This document shows, one piece after another, positions 9,470 through 17,442 of a stretch of DNA of 30,251 nt. The number at the start of each line of letters is the position of its first letter. Position 1 is the first letter of the stretch. The stretch spans positions 1 to 30,251 of the forward strand of contig CAVWBP010000038.1 in assembly GCA_963753165.1 (NCBI GenBank), read 5' to 3'. Origin of the DNA: JAKLQR01 sp963753165 (lineage in GTDB: Bacteria; Nitrospirota; Thermodesulfovibrionia; Thermodesulfovibrionales; SM23-35). Position numbers and translations under genes: made by a program. The notes under the pieces are model-generated. The model worked only from the letters and a program-made list of their open reading frames with translations. It had not been told where the DNA came from and ran no database searches.

Positions 9470-10042
9470 ATGGAAAAGGTTTTAGCAAGAGGTGTGAACT
9501 TCGTTTATACGAAACAGTATATTGTAAATAAATATGGAATTGAAACCTGGAAACTGTTATTGCAATCACTGTCGGATGATGCCTGCAAAATATGGGGTGA
9601 TATTCTTGTGCCTATACAAGAGTATCCATTTCTATTCTTCAAGGAGCTGATATCGGATATGTCACTGGCATTAAACATAAAACAGGACTCCGAGCTTGCC
9701 AGCATTTATGAATATATAGCCGATCAGAGCCTCAGTAAGTTGTATAAAATATTCTTCCGTTTTTCAAACCCTTCATTCGTAATAAAGAACTTCCCGAAGC
9801 TATGGAGCAGATTCTTCAATGCCGGAAAGGTAGAGGTTCCGGTGTCTGAAAGCGGTCATGCAATACTGAAGTTTACGCTGCCTGAAATATTTCTTGACTG
9901 GCTGGATCCCGCATGCTTAGGGTATTCAAAAAAGGCCGTGGAAATGGCCGGAGGGAAGAATATGACCATGGAAAAGAAGGGAGCCGATAAAACATCCGAT
10001 GATCTTTGGGAGATAGTTTTTGAACTGCACTGGAGCGAGTAA
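9470..10042 (+). CDS. Uncharacterised 190-residue protein, possibly DUF2378/V4R-like
   Basis: A soluble protein with no signal peptide or membrane segment and a strong ribosome site (GGGAGGAGAT before ATG). It opens with MEKVLARGVNFVYTKQYIVN and has a helical middle (LLQSLSDDACKIWGDILVPI), a central YEYIADQSLSKLYKIFFRF, then a beta-rich C-terminus ending LWEIVFELHWSE. This order (helices with a conserved D-Q-L motif, then antiparallel strands with a terminal W-E-F-x-L-x-W) resembles the V4R/haem-NO-binding-like group and the myxobacterial DUF2378 family, which are small-ligand sensing folds. I cannot point to a binding residue. It lies between the NrfJ-like gene and a PilZ gene on the other strand. 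The gene is confident; the family is a guess. Confidence 0.55.
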   Translation: MEKVLARGVNFVYTKQYIVNKYGIETWKLLLQSLSDDACKIWGDILVPIQEYPFLFFKELISDMSLALNIKQDSELASIYEYIADQSLSKLYKIFFRFSNPSFVIKNFPKLWSRFFNAGKVEVPVSESGHAILKFTLPEIFLDWLDPACLGYSKKAVEMAGGKNMTMEKKGADKTSDDLWEIVFELHWSE

Positions 10043-10142
10043 TGGCAATTCTTTTGATGTTATAATAAATTCCGTTTTCTTCCTGAACTCGATACTTGTG
10101 TGATGGGAGAAATACTTTAAAAAAATAAATAAGAATAGAATC

Positions 10143-10430
10143 CTATGCTGTCTTACCCTGTTTTTTGAATTCCAAGCCGACCTTTACGGAACTGTTTCCC
10201 ATATTCACGATCCAGCGAACGACCGCACAACGCGAATCGTCGGTGAGGATGCTTCGTATGACGATCTCTTCTCCTTCTGAAAGCGGATGGTTTGTGATCA
10301 TGCATAACCCGGAATGGCTGAAATCCTGTATTATTCCTTTCAGGACCTTATCGGCTGGATGCGAAGAGAGAGAATACTCTATAAGCTGGGAAAAATCATA
10401 CCGTGAATTCTTTCTTTGTCCGGTTGTCAT
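10143..10430 (-). CDS. PilZ domain protein
   Basis: A 95-residue stand-alone PilZ domain. Both c-di-GMP signatures are intact: the arginine motif in RKNSRYDF (residues 6-13) and DFSHSG, which is a perfect D-x-S-x-x-G. The remaining strands (MITNHPLSEGEEIVIRS, CAVVRWIVN, VKVGLEFKKQ) complete the barrel. Its motifs are better conserved than those of the PilZ protein at 807-1133, so this one is the more likely true c-di-GMP receptor. It has its own promoter with near-consensus elements just upstream, and AAAGGGAC as ribosome site. It is probably a single-gene unit; dtd ends upstream at 10549 on the same strand. Confidence 0.88.
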   Translation of the reverse strand: MTTGQRKNSRYDFSQLIEYSLSSHPADKVLKGIIQDFSHSGLCMITNHPLSEGEEIVIRSILTDDSRCAVVRWIVNMGNSSVKVGLEFKKQGKTA

Positions 10431-10450
10431 TTTGTCCCTTTGACAGCTTT

Positions 10451-10480
10451 GTTATAAACAAAATGAATATTGTTTGTCAA
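10451..10480 (-). promoter_or_regulatory. Sigma-70 promoter of the PilZ gene
   Basis: Read on the minus strand, TTGACA (10480-10475) matches the -35 consensus exactly. TATAAC (10456-10451) matches the -10 box in five of six bases, with an 18-base spacer. The start ATG is 20 bases downstream with AAAGGGAC between, so the leader would be only about 14 bases. Confidence 0.65.
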
Positions 10481-10548
10481 ATATCTCAAGGGAGAAGAGA
10501 AGCTCGGGACACTACGGACCCGGCGAAAATCGATAAATATTCAGAAGA

Positions 10549-10992
10549 CTAACGCCTCGAATCCAGCATTATTGTCACAGGACCGTCATTTATTGAATGT
10601 ACCTTCATATGGGCTCCAAATATGCCGGTGACGACAGTGAGTCCGGTTTTCCGCAATCTGTCCGCAAACCTGCGGTACAATGCTTCAGCCTTATCCGGAT
10701 CTTCTGCACCGTCAAATGACGGGCGGTTTCCCTTTCTGCAATCCGCAGAAAGGGTGAACTGGGATACAACAAGGACGTTCCCTTTCATATCCTGCACCGA
10801 AAGGTTCATTTTCTGCTGCCCGTCTTCGAATATCCTTAGTTGAGAGGTTTTTTTGAGCAGATATTCCAGGTCTTTGTCCGTGTCTCCTTTTTCCACTCCG
10901 AGAAAGACAAGCAGCCCCTTTCCGATTTCTGAAACGGCATTTCCGTTGACCGTGACTTTCGCCTCTGATACCCGTTGTATAAGAGCTTTCAT
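10549..10992 (-). CDS. dtd: D-aminoacyl-tRNA deacylase
   Basis: A 147-residue protein, the usual length for the family. It hydrolyses D-amino acids from mischarged tRNAs (and glycine from tRNA-Ala) as a homodimer in the cytoplasm. The N-terminus MKALIQRVSEAKVTV is typical. Both active-site signatures are present: SQFTL at 77-81 and NDGPVT at 135-140, the cross-subunit Gly-Pro motif that enforces chirality. It starts 37 bases after the GH57 gene ends and is probably transcribed with it and ftsB. No clear Shine-Dalgarno sequence precedes the ATG. Confidence 0.95.
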   Translation of the reverse strand: MKALIQRVSEAKVTVNGNAVSEIGKGLLVFLGVEKGDTDKDLEYLLKKTSQLRIFEDGQQKMNLSVQDMKGNVLVVSQFTLSADCRKGNRPSFDGAEDPDKAEALYRRFADRLRKTGLTVVTGIFGAHMKVHSINDGPVTIMLDSRR

Positions 10993-11029
10993 TTTTTTGA
11001 ACTTTTCACTCTGAACTCTTCATTTTCTC

Positions 11030-13204
11030 TTAATACCACAGCATTGCCTCGAAGTCAGGCGAGGGGACCGTAAGCGTGATGTGGCCTCTCCACGGACACC
11101 GTTCTATCTCTTCACCCTCTTTTGTGATACAGATCGAAAAATCAATAACATCATTTTCCCGCGCGTTCAGATCGATGAACGGTATCCCTATTTCGAGAAT
11201 GTCCCCGAATGCTGCATCGGGAATATCTTTCACTTTTTCCCAGCTGCCGTTCGTCTTCTCATGAAGTGATGCGGCGAGCGCAGGCCTGATCGAGACAATA
11301 ATTTTCATGACGGACGGCTTCACGAAATCAACCGAGAACGAGATCTCTTCGGGTAATTCGTTCAGCGGCATCACAGGGTCTGCTCTCAGAAAAAGGGTTT
11401 CCTTGTTGAATCCGTAATAAATGCTTGAGAGAAGACTTTCAGCTTTGTGCATGCTTCCGCCTGATTTCCTGATATCCATCTGCGCTCCCTGATACCATTC
11501 GTAATAACTGGTGACGGTTCCGTCAATCTTCGGGTCGATGAACCCCCGGATGGCGACAGTAGGAGCGATACTCCTGTCCTCTCTGAGAACAGGAACAAAG
11601 AGAAAGGGAGGAATTTCTTTCCCTATTTCCCTGTAAACATTCATCAGATTCATCCTGAACAGTTCGTCAAAATCCTTTTGGGTCTCGGTGGTATGGTCAT
11701 CCCCGTACCACCAGTTCCAGTCGCTCCCTTCTGCGATATATAGAGACTTCCAGGCCTCAGGAAGGTCTTTTTCCGGATGCATACTCTGAAAAAGCTCCAG
11801 TTCCTTTCTTGTCTCCGACAGATAGTCCCAGGCTGTATTGTCCTCCTCATGGCCGATCCATACGGCGTAGTTTGCGTAGATCCAGGACCCCGGATGGAGC
11901 GTTTCCAATGGAGAGCCCTTGTCGTGAGTATCGAGAAATTCGGATACGGTCACTGTCTGCAGCCGTTTATTTGTCGAGAGACCCTCATAGAGATATTTCA
12001 GAAAGTCGTATCCGTCGTTTGCATAATATTCCCATGCATTTTCGCCGTCGAGTATGATGGACACGAGGTGCGGTTTGTCCTTCGGAATACTCTTTGCAAT
12101 TCCCTCCAGCTTCCGGATGAGGTCATTTGCCGCGCTCATCGGGTCCCATTTCGCATAGGTGAACCCGATAAGGTCTGAGAGCAGATGGTCACGGAAAATA
12201 ATCGAAACGTTCCCGAAGGTATGGGGGCTATAGAGAGTTCCGGGGTCAAGGAGATTCCTCGAAGAATCCCTGAGCTGCTTCCCTGTCGAAATCGCGAGGA
12301 TGTCCTCATCGGTTGCAAGCCACTGAATGCCCGCGTGTGCGGCAATTTTTACCACTTCTTCGCTTACAGAACCTTCTGAAGGCCACATGCCACGGGGCCG
12401 ATAACCGAATATTTTCTCAAAATAATCGATCCCGGCACTGATCTGTTTCTCGGCATCTGCGGGATATGAGAAGCGTTGCTGGGGAAGGTCTATGCCGGGC
12501 AGCGCAACCCGGGCGACATTCGTATCACAGAGCAGGGGGAGAATAGGGTGATAGAACGGAGAACAGGACAGTTCGATCTGACCGTTCTGCGCCAATTCCT
12601 TGTACCGGGGGATAATCTGCTTCAGGATCGAAAGTTGTTTCTCTATGACGAACTGCTTGTCCTCTTCGGTAAAGTCCCTCCCTTTTTCTACAAGCATTCT
12701 GAGGTCGGGATCATTCTGCCTGAACAGGGGGTCTATCCAGCACAGGTTGAAGAGGAGCTGCAGATCAAGAAAATCCTGTACGCTGAAATAGCGCGCCAGT
12801 CTCGCAAGGTCGCTCCTGATGAGATGAACTCCCCTTTTGGAAAGGATATCGGAATAGCGCGGGAAGGGTTTGATCATGGTATCCCAGTTGGCAAGGAAAA
12901 AGTTTTCGAGGAGAAATACCTTGTCCTCTTCTGAGAGTTCGGAAGCCTTTTTCAGGCTCAGTTCAAGGTAACGGTCCCGGGCATTGTTCTCTGTGTAATC
13001 CAGAATCTGTTCGAGGAGAGAAGGGGTGAAGTTAAAGGTCTGTTTGATCGCAGGGAAACCGCTCTGAATCTCCACCATATCAAGGTAGTCTTTTGTGCCA
13101 TGGAGCCTAACCCATGGAAGTCTGTAGAGGCCTGTGAGAGGTTCTCTATAGAAAGGCTGGTGCATGTGCCAGAGGAAGGCGATGGAGAGAGGGCTATCGG
13201 TCAT
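11030..13204 (-). CDS. Glycoside hydrolase family 57 enzyme
   Basis: A 724-residue cytoplasmic protein without signal peptide. GH57 motifs appear in order: HMHQP (14-18) in the first barrel strand, PWVRLHGTKDY (30-40), a middle block ELSCSPFYHPILPLL, then MWPSEGS (273-279), whose Glu is the expected catalytic nucleophile, WLATDE (295-300), and LDGENAWEYY (385-394), whose Asp would be the acid/base. A beta-rich C-terminal domain follows. GH57 enzymes act on alpha-glucans (amylase, branching, 4-alpha-glucanotransferase). This long form corresponds to entries usually called alpha-amylase/alpha-mannosidase, and the exact substrate cannot be read from sequence. The start overlaps the end of ftsB by 11 bases; dtd follows. 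A role in intracellular glycogen turnover is inferred. Confidence 0.88.
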   Translation of the reverse strand: MTDSPLSIAFLWHMHQPFYREPLTGLYRLPWVRLHGTKDYLDMVEIQSGFPAIKQTFNFTPSLLEQILDYTENNARDRYLELSLKKASELSEEDKVFLLENFFLANWDTMIKPFPRYSDILSKRGVHLIRSDLARLARYFSVQDFLDLQLLFNLCWIDPLFRQNDPDLRMLVEKGRDFTEEDKQFVIEKQLSILKQIIPRYKELAQNGQIELSCSPFYHPILPLLCDTNVARVALPGIDLPQQRFSYPADAEKQISAGIDYFEKIFGYRPRGMWPSEGSVSEEVVKIAAHAGIQWLATDEDILAISTGKQLRDSSRNLLDPGTLYSPHTFGNVSIIFRDHLLSDLIGFTYAKWDPMSAANDLIRKLEGIAKSIPKDKPHLVSIILDGENAWEYYANDGYDFLKYLYEGLSTNKRLQTVTVSEFLDTHDKGSPLETLHPGSWIYANYAVWIGHEEDNTAWDYLSETRKELELFQSMHPEKDLPEAWKSLYIAEGSDWNWWYGDDHTTETQKDFDELFRMNLMNVYREIGKEIPPFLFVPVLREDRSIAPTVAIRGFIDPKIDGTVTSYYEWYQGAQMDIRKSGGSMHKAESLLSSIYYGFNKETLFLRADPVMPLNELPEEISFSVDFVKPSVMKIIVSIRPALAASLHEKTNGSWEKVKDIPDAAFGDILEIGIPFIDLNARENDVIDFSICITKEGEEIERCPWRGHITLTVPSPDFEAMLWY

Positions 13205-13520
13205 ACTTGAAGATATATTCGTCAGGCTTTGCTAATCCGAAGTCCTCCCTCGCATGTTTTTCCCTATGGTAGGGGTCTTCCTTGAGGGACTTTATCTGGG
13301 TCCTGAGCTGTTCATTATCGTGATCTATTTCCCTGATTTCATTTTCGATGCTCGTCTTTTTCTGATGAAGTTCCCTGTATTTCAGAAACCCCATATCACC
13401 GAAGATGATATTCGCGAGAAGATAGAGAAAACTCAGGAAGACGACAGTATAGAAGATAAGCCTTCTCTTCCTGACCTCAGATGCGACCTGTTGCCGCAGG
13501 CGGTTAACGGGAGTAGCCAT
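13194..13520 (-). CDS. ftsB: FtsB/DivIC-type septum formation protein
   Basis: A 108-residue bitopic membrane protein: a basic cytoplasmic tail (RLRQQVASEVRKRR), one transmembrane helix (LIFYTVVFLSFLYLLANIIF, residues 21-40), then a periplasmic coiled coil with regular heptads (YRELHQKKTSIENEIREID) and the family's C-terminal block REDFGLAKPDEYIFKY. FtsB bridges FtsL and FtsQ in the divisome. The coiled coil is of usual length. The gene heads an ftsB-GH57-dtd run. The start ATG is 8 bases after a TATAAT box, with no ribosome site, suggesting a leaderless transcript. Confidence 0.85.
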   Translation of the reverse strand: MATPVNRLRQQVASEVRKRRLIFYTVVFLSFLYLLANIIFGDMGFLKYRELHQKKTSIENEIREIDHDNEQLRTQIKSLKEDPYHREKHAREDFGLAKPDEYIFKYDR

Positions 13521-13528
13521 TACTATAA

Positions 13529-13557
13529 ATTATAGAACGCTTTTTTGACTTTGTACA
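13529..13557 (-). promoter_or_regulatory. Promoter directly abutting the ftsB start
   Basis: Minus-strand TGTACA (13557-13552), a 17-base spacer and a perfect TATAAT (13534-13529). The ATG follows 8 bases after the -10 box, so the transcript would begin at or within a base or two of the start codon. Confidence 0.5.
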
Positions 13558-13614
13558 CTGCAGAATTTGCCGGTTCCTCAATAGCGCTGCAGTCGGGGAA
13601 TATGTTGGATCTTT

Positions 13615-14979
13615 TTATAGGTATTGATGTAACAGTTCCTCTGCTTTTTTCCTGTCAAGAGGTCTGCCGGCGAGTTCAGCCCTGTTGTTTATCTGCTGAA
13701 GGGTGGTCTCTAAAAAAATCTTAAAAGCATGGATTTTTTCAAGGGTTTTCTCAACATCTTTTTGATCATGCGAAAGGAGATCCTGAAAAAACGATAAAAA
13801 TTCGTCGTAGTCTTCATAACGGAGCAGCTTGAAGCTAAGGCTCTCGAAGTATTCCATGAAATTTCGCAATGGCTGCATAGAGTCCGGGTTCTTTACAGGG
13901 GTTGCGGTTTTTTCCTCGATAAGGGCAAGAAGTCTGGATAATACGTAGATATCTTTTCGCAGCTTCAGGGACTGGGACAGGCGTTCCGTGAAACTTTCGA
14001 AGAGGGAATCTCCGGTGATATCGGGTCTGTACTCCCGCGCGATCTGGACTATGCTCTGTTCGATAAGATTTTTCAGAATCCCATGGCTGTTCTCCAGCTT
14101 CCCCCGGAAATGCGAGGAACCTTTTTTTCGCATAATTTCCTTTAATTCCTGGACAAACACCCGCTTTATTTCCATGGAGAACTGGTAGGTGAGAGAATTC
14201 AGAAGCGTTGTGAGCGTATCGCCTTGCACTCTGCGGGAAGCTGTCTGCAGGAAACTCCTGAACGCGGTAACCTCAGAACGAAGCAGGATGAGAATAACGA
14301 GGGTTGTATGCAGCGATACTGTACGCGGGGACGTTATGTCTATATACCGGAGATAGCGGAGAAACCTGAAGAGATGGAGGAACAGGAGAGAGACATACCG
14401 TTTCGTTTCCTGTTCATGTATCGCTTTTACAATATCGGTTATGGCAGGGTTGACGATGCGTTCGAATTCATGTTTCTTGTCCGATGAAAACGGATTCAGG
14501 AATACGTTTTCACGGATCGCCTTGCCCAGCAACTGTCCTATGTTCTGATATACCGGATAGGAAATCTCTCCTGCTTTGAGAAGGTCAGTGATAATCCCCC
14601 TGAGATTCACAAAGAGATCATAGAGGAGATACAGACTTTTTTCCGGGGAATCCTGTGTGTAGAGTTTCTCTCTCATCAGGTCTCTTGCGTGGTCGTTGAG
14701 GAGTTTCGTTTCGGTGAAACGCTGGAACAAGTATGCGTTTTTCCTGCTTTCAGGTATGATGAATTCGATGATGCCGATGATCCTTTGTATGACATCACGC
14801 ACCACAACCATTTCTTCATAAAAGTTTTTGTTCGGGAGGTCGTCCTGTGAGACCGGAAGGTTGTCTAAAACAAAAAACCTGTCAAGAGCTCTCATGAGCA
14901 CATTAAGTTCCGAGAAGAGCTCCTTCTGTGAATTTCTTACGTCAGGGTACCAGTTGTCTTTTTTTTCATAAGCGGTCAT
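13615..14979 (-). CDS. Large alpha-helical protein of unknown function, coupled to lpdA
   Basis: I do not recognise this 454-residue protein. It is almost wholly alpha-helical by composition, rich in Leu, Arg, Glu and Phe, with no signal peptide. One moderately hydrophobic stretch (TTLVILILLRSEVTAF, near the middle) could be a buried helix rather than a membrane span. Repeated patterns such as LFLHLFRFLRYLRYI and KLLRYEDYDEFLSFFQDLL suggest a helical-repeat or scaffold architecture. There are no cysteine clusters, nucleotide-binding loops or catalytic signatures. The ATG overlaps the lpdA stop as ATGA, so it is translated with gcvH and lpdA. This context hints at a link to lipoyl-dependent metabolism but proves nothing. 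A 94-base gap separates it from ftsB downstream. Confidence 0.8.
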   Translation of the reverse strand: MTAYEKKDNWYPDVRNSQKELFSELNVLMRALDRFFVLDNLPVSQDDLPNKNFYEEMVVVRDVIQRIIGIIEFIIPESRKNAYLFQRFTETKLLNDHARDLMREKLYTQDSPEKSLYLLYDLFVNLRGIITDLLKAGEISYPVYQNIGQLLGKAIRENVFLNPFSSDKKHEFERIVNPAITDIVKAIHEQETKRYVSLLFLHLFRFLRYLRYIDITSPRTVSLHTTLVILILLRSEVTAFRSFLQTASRRVQGDTLTTLLNSLTYQFSMEIKRVFVQELKEIMRKKGSSHFRGKLENSHGILKNLIEQSIVQIAREYRPDITGDSLFESFTERLSQSLKLRKDIYVLSRLLALIEEKTATPVKNPDSMQPLRNFMEYFESLSFKLLRYEDYDEFLSFFQDLLSHDQKDVEKTLEKIHAFKIFLETTLQQINNRAELAGRPLDRKKAEELLHQYL

Positions 14980-16358
14980 TTGATAACATGAATTGCATCA
15001 CTATGGACGTCTTCTGCTGCTTCCATGAGCGCTTCTGAGAGGGTGGGATGGGCATGAACAGTTTCCCCGATATCTTTTGTTTTCAGGCCGTTCTGTATGG
15101 CGAGGGTTGCTTCATGGACCAGCACCGATGCACCGGGACCGATGATGTGCACTCCCAATACTCTGTCGGTTTTTTTATCCGAGACGACTTTCACGAGGCC
15201 TTCGATCTCCCCGAGTGCGTGCGCCTTGGCGAGAGCCCTGAACTGAAAATGCCCTGTGCTTATATTTATGCCCAGTTCGGAAGCCTGGTGCTCTCTGAGA
15301 CCGACCGAGGCTATTTCAGGCGAGGTGAAGATTGCGGAAGGAATTGCGGAATAGTCCATTGCTTTCTCGCCGCCGAGTGCATTGGTCACCGCAGTGGTCC
15401 CCTCTTTCGAGGCAACATGCGCGAGGAGAAGTCCTCCTATGACATCGCCAACGGCATAGATCCCCGGTATGGATGTTTCGAGTTTCCTGTTTGCGATAAT
15501 TTCTCCATAGGGACCTGTCTTGACCCCGACTTCTTCCAGTCCGATCCCCTCGCTGTTGAAGGCCCTTCCGGTTGCAATAAGGGCTTTTTCCGCTATGATT
15601 TTTTTCCCGTCAGGAAAGAGTGCATGCACTCCGTCAGGCTGTGAGGTGATGCTCTCAACTTTTTTATTAGTGAATACCTTTATTTTCTTCTTTTTGAATT
15701 CCCGTTCGAGGATTGCGGATATCTCTTCGTCTTCTGTGGCAAGCATACGGGGGAGCATTTCTATTACGGACACTTCCGAGCCGAGTTCTTTGAAGATACA
15801 GGCAAATTCACAGCCGATGACGCCTGCGCCGACAATGAGGAGGCTCTTCGGGATCTCGGTGAGGTTCAGCATATCATTGCTTGAGAGGATCTGTTTTCCG
15901 TCGAATGGAAAGGCAGCAACCTGATAAGGCCTTGAACCGGTTGCGATGATTATTCCGTCTGCTTCTATGGTTTCCCCTGAGCCGTTCCGGGAATGGACAT
16001 GTAGCGTACGGGGAGAGGCGAAAGAACCCCGGCCTTCTTTGAGAGTGACGCCGCGGTATTTTAAAAGGGAACGGATGCCCTGAATCTGTGTCCGGACAAT
16101 TTTATCTTTTCTTGCCAGGATCGCAGCAAAGTCCGGCTTTATCTCTCCGTTGCATGCAAGCCCATATTCTTTGAATCTTCTTGCTTTCGCGAGTAGTCCG
16201 GTTGATGCAAGGATTGCTTTGGTGGGAATACATCCCCAGTTAAGGCAGGTGCCTCCGACTTCCTCCTTTTCGATTACCGTTACTTCCGCACCCAGATGGG
16301 CGGCCCTGAGCGCAGCAATATAGCCGCCGGGACCGGCCCCGAGGATCGCTAATTTCAT
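14976..16358 (-). CDS. lpdA: Dihydrolipoyl dehydrogenase (E3)
   Basis: A 460-residue FAD-dependent enzyme that reoxidises dihydrolipoyl groups with NAD+, serving the glycine cleavage system or 2-oxoacid dehydrogenases. It shows the N-terminal dinucleotide fold GAGPGGYIAA, the redox disulphide GGTCLNWGCIPTK (C38 and C43), the NAD-binding loop IVGAGVIGCEFA, the second FAD motif GIYAVGDV, and the C-terminal catalytic dyad in HAHPTLSEAL (H437, E442). Full length. Its start overlaps the gcvH stop (ATGA) and its stop overlaps the next gene in the same way, so three genes form one translationally coupled operon. With gcvH directly upstream, service to the H protein is the natural reading, although gcvT and gcvP are not in the window. 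Confidence 0.95.
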   Translation of the reverse strand: MKLAILGAGPGGYIAALRAAHLGAEVTVIEKEEVGGTCLNWGCIPTKAILASTGLLAKARRFKEYGLACNGEIKPDFAAILARKDKIVRTQIQGIRSLLKYRGVTLKEGRGSFASPRTLHVHSRNGSGETIEADGIIIATGSRPYQVAAFPFDGKQILSSNDMLNLTEIPKSLLIVGAGVIGCEFACIFKELGSEVSVIEMLPRMLATEDEEISAILEREFKKKKIKVFTNKKVESITSQPDGVHALFPDGKKIIAEKALIATGRAFNSEGIGLEEVGVKTGPYGEIIANRKLETSIPGIYAVGDVIGGLLLAHVASKEGTTAVTNALGGEKAMDYSAIPSAIFTSPEIASVGLREHQASELGINISTGHFQFRALAKAHALGEIEGLVKVVSDKKTDRVLGVHIIGPGASVLVHEATLAIQNGLKTKDIGETVHAHPTLSEALMEAAEDVHSDAIHVIK

Positions 16359-16741
16359 TTTGCCTCTTCTTCAACATATTTCAGATACTCCGATGCGTCC
16401 ATCAGGTCATCGGCATCGGAAGGGTCATCAATCTCAATTACGGCAATCCATCCTTTGCCGTAGGGGTCTTCATTCATTATTTCGGGTGATTCGGAAAGGT
16501 CTTCATTTACTTCGTAGACCTTGCCGCTTAACGGAGAAATGAGTGAAGAAGTGGCCTTTGTCGATTCTATCTCACCGATTTCACTGTTTGCATCAACATC
16601 CGTGTCGACTTCAGGAAGATCAATGTAGACGATATCGCCGAGCGCATCCTGTGCGTAGTCTGTTATGCCAATCGTAGCTTTTCTGCCGGTGATTTTTACC
16701 CAAGTGTGTTCTCTGTGAAATTTCAGTTCATCTGGATTCAT
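16355..16741 (-). CDS. gcvH: Glycine cleavage system H protein
   Basis: A 128-residue lipoyl carrier protein. Lys62 in GEIESTKATS is the lipoylation site of the H-protein motif. The flanking family blocks are present: YAQDALGDIVYIDLPEVD and the C-terminal DPYGKGWIAVIEI. It carries the aminomethyl group between the P, T and L proteins. A strong ribosome site, AGGAGG, precedes the ATG. It is first in the gcvH-lpdA-unknown operon and has a recognisable promoter upstream, divergent from rsmD. Confidence 0.95.
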   Translation of the reverse strand: MNPDELKFHREHTWVKITGRKATIGITDYAQDALGDIVYIDLPEVDTDVDANSEIGEIESTKATSSLISPLSGKVYEVNEDLSESPEIMNEDPYGKGWIAVIEIDDPSDADDLMDASEYLKYVEEEAK

Positions 16742-16778
16742 GTATTCCTCCTTTTCTGTTCCTCACCCCCACTGATTT

Positions 16779-16806
16779 CTTATCATAGGTTTTTCTTCTT
16801 TGTCAA
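16779..16806 (-). promoter_or_regulatory. Promoter of the gcvH operon
   Basis: On the minus strand TTGACA (16806-16801) is a perfect -35 box. GATAAG (16784-16779) after a 16-base spacer is a fair -10 box, four of six matches. The gcvH ribosome site and ATG follow within 40 bases. The region is shared with the divergent rsmD promoter. Confidence 0.5.
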
Positions 16807-16854
16807 GAACAGTTCGGGGACCGTTGTTGAAGCCTTTGGTATCTTGTAGTAAGA

Positions 16855-16860
16855 TATAAT
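16855..16860 (+). promoter_or_regulatory. -10 box immediately before rsmD
   Basis: A perfect TATAAT ends three bases before the rsmD ATG at 16864, and there is no ribosome binding site. No convincing -35 box lies 16-18 bases upstream. If used, transcription would start at or just after the start codon, so this is at best a leaderless promoter. Confidence 0.3.
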
Positions 16861-16863
16861 CAA

Positions 16864-17442
16864 ATGAGGATATCCGGCGGTGTCGCAAAAGGAAGGAGAA
16901 CGGCTACGGAAAAACTTCCGGGCAGCAAAGCGCCCGGAGAACGGCTCAGGCCCACGTCCTCCAAAGTTCGGGAGGCGCTGTTCGATATCATCAGAAACAG
17001 ACTTGAAAGCGCTCATTTCGTCGACCTCTATGCAGGAAGTGGAACCGTAGGACTCGAAGCGCTCTCCCGAGGCGCGGAACAAGTCGTCTTTGTAGAGCCT
17101 GATAAGCTCAGGACAATGATGATTCAAAAGAACATCGAAAGTCTGGGGTTCTCCGGGAACGCGAGCATCAGCAGGACGGATGCGGAGAAATTCCTGAAAA
17201 AGGCAGAGCTCGAAAGCAGTGGATACGATATTTTATTTCTCGACCCGCCGTATCGTTCAGAAGAGATAGAGAAAGTCCTCCCGCTTATAGGGAGCAGCAA
17301 AATACTGAATGATGACGGGTTCGTAATCGTAGAACATTTTATCAAAAAGACACTGCCCCGCATTGCGGGCAGACTAATACTCTCGAAACAGTACCGGTAC
17401 GGAGATACGATGCTGACCCTTTACCGGAGGGACAGGGAATGA
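16864..17442 (+). CDS. rsmD: 16S rRNA (guanine966-N2)-methyltransferase
   Basis: A 192-residue Rossmann-fold methyltransferase. The N-terminus MRISGGVAKGRR and RLRPTSSKVREALFDI are the family's RNA-contact block. DLYAGSG (54-60) is the SAM-binding loop, and DPPY (127-130) is the catalytic motif for exocyclic amino methylation. It methylates G966 of 16S rRNA in the 30S head. It is followed by coaD with an ATGA overlap, a common bacterial pairing. The start is fixed by homology because the canonical N-terminus begins at this ATG, although no Shine-Dalgarno sequence is seen. Confidence 0.95.
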   Translation: MRISGGVAKGRRTATEKLPGSKAPGERLRPTSSKVREALFDIIRNRLESAHFVDLYAGSGTVGLEALSRGAEQVVFVEPDKLRTMMIQKNIESLGFSGNASISRTDAEKFLKKAELESSGYDILFLDPPYRSEEIEKVLPLIGSSKILNDDGFVIVEHFIKKTLPRIAGRLILSKQYRYGDTMLTLYRRDRE

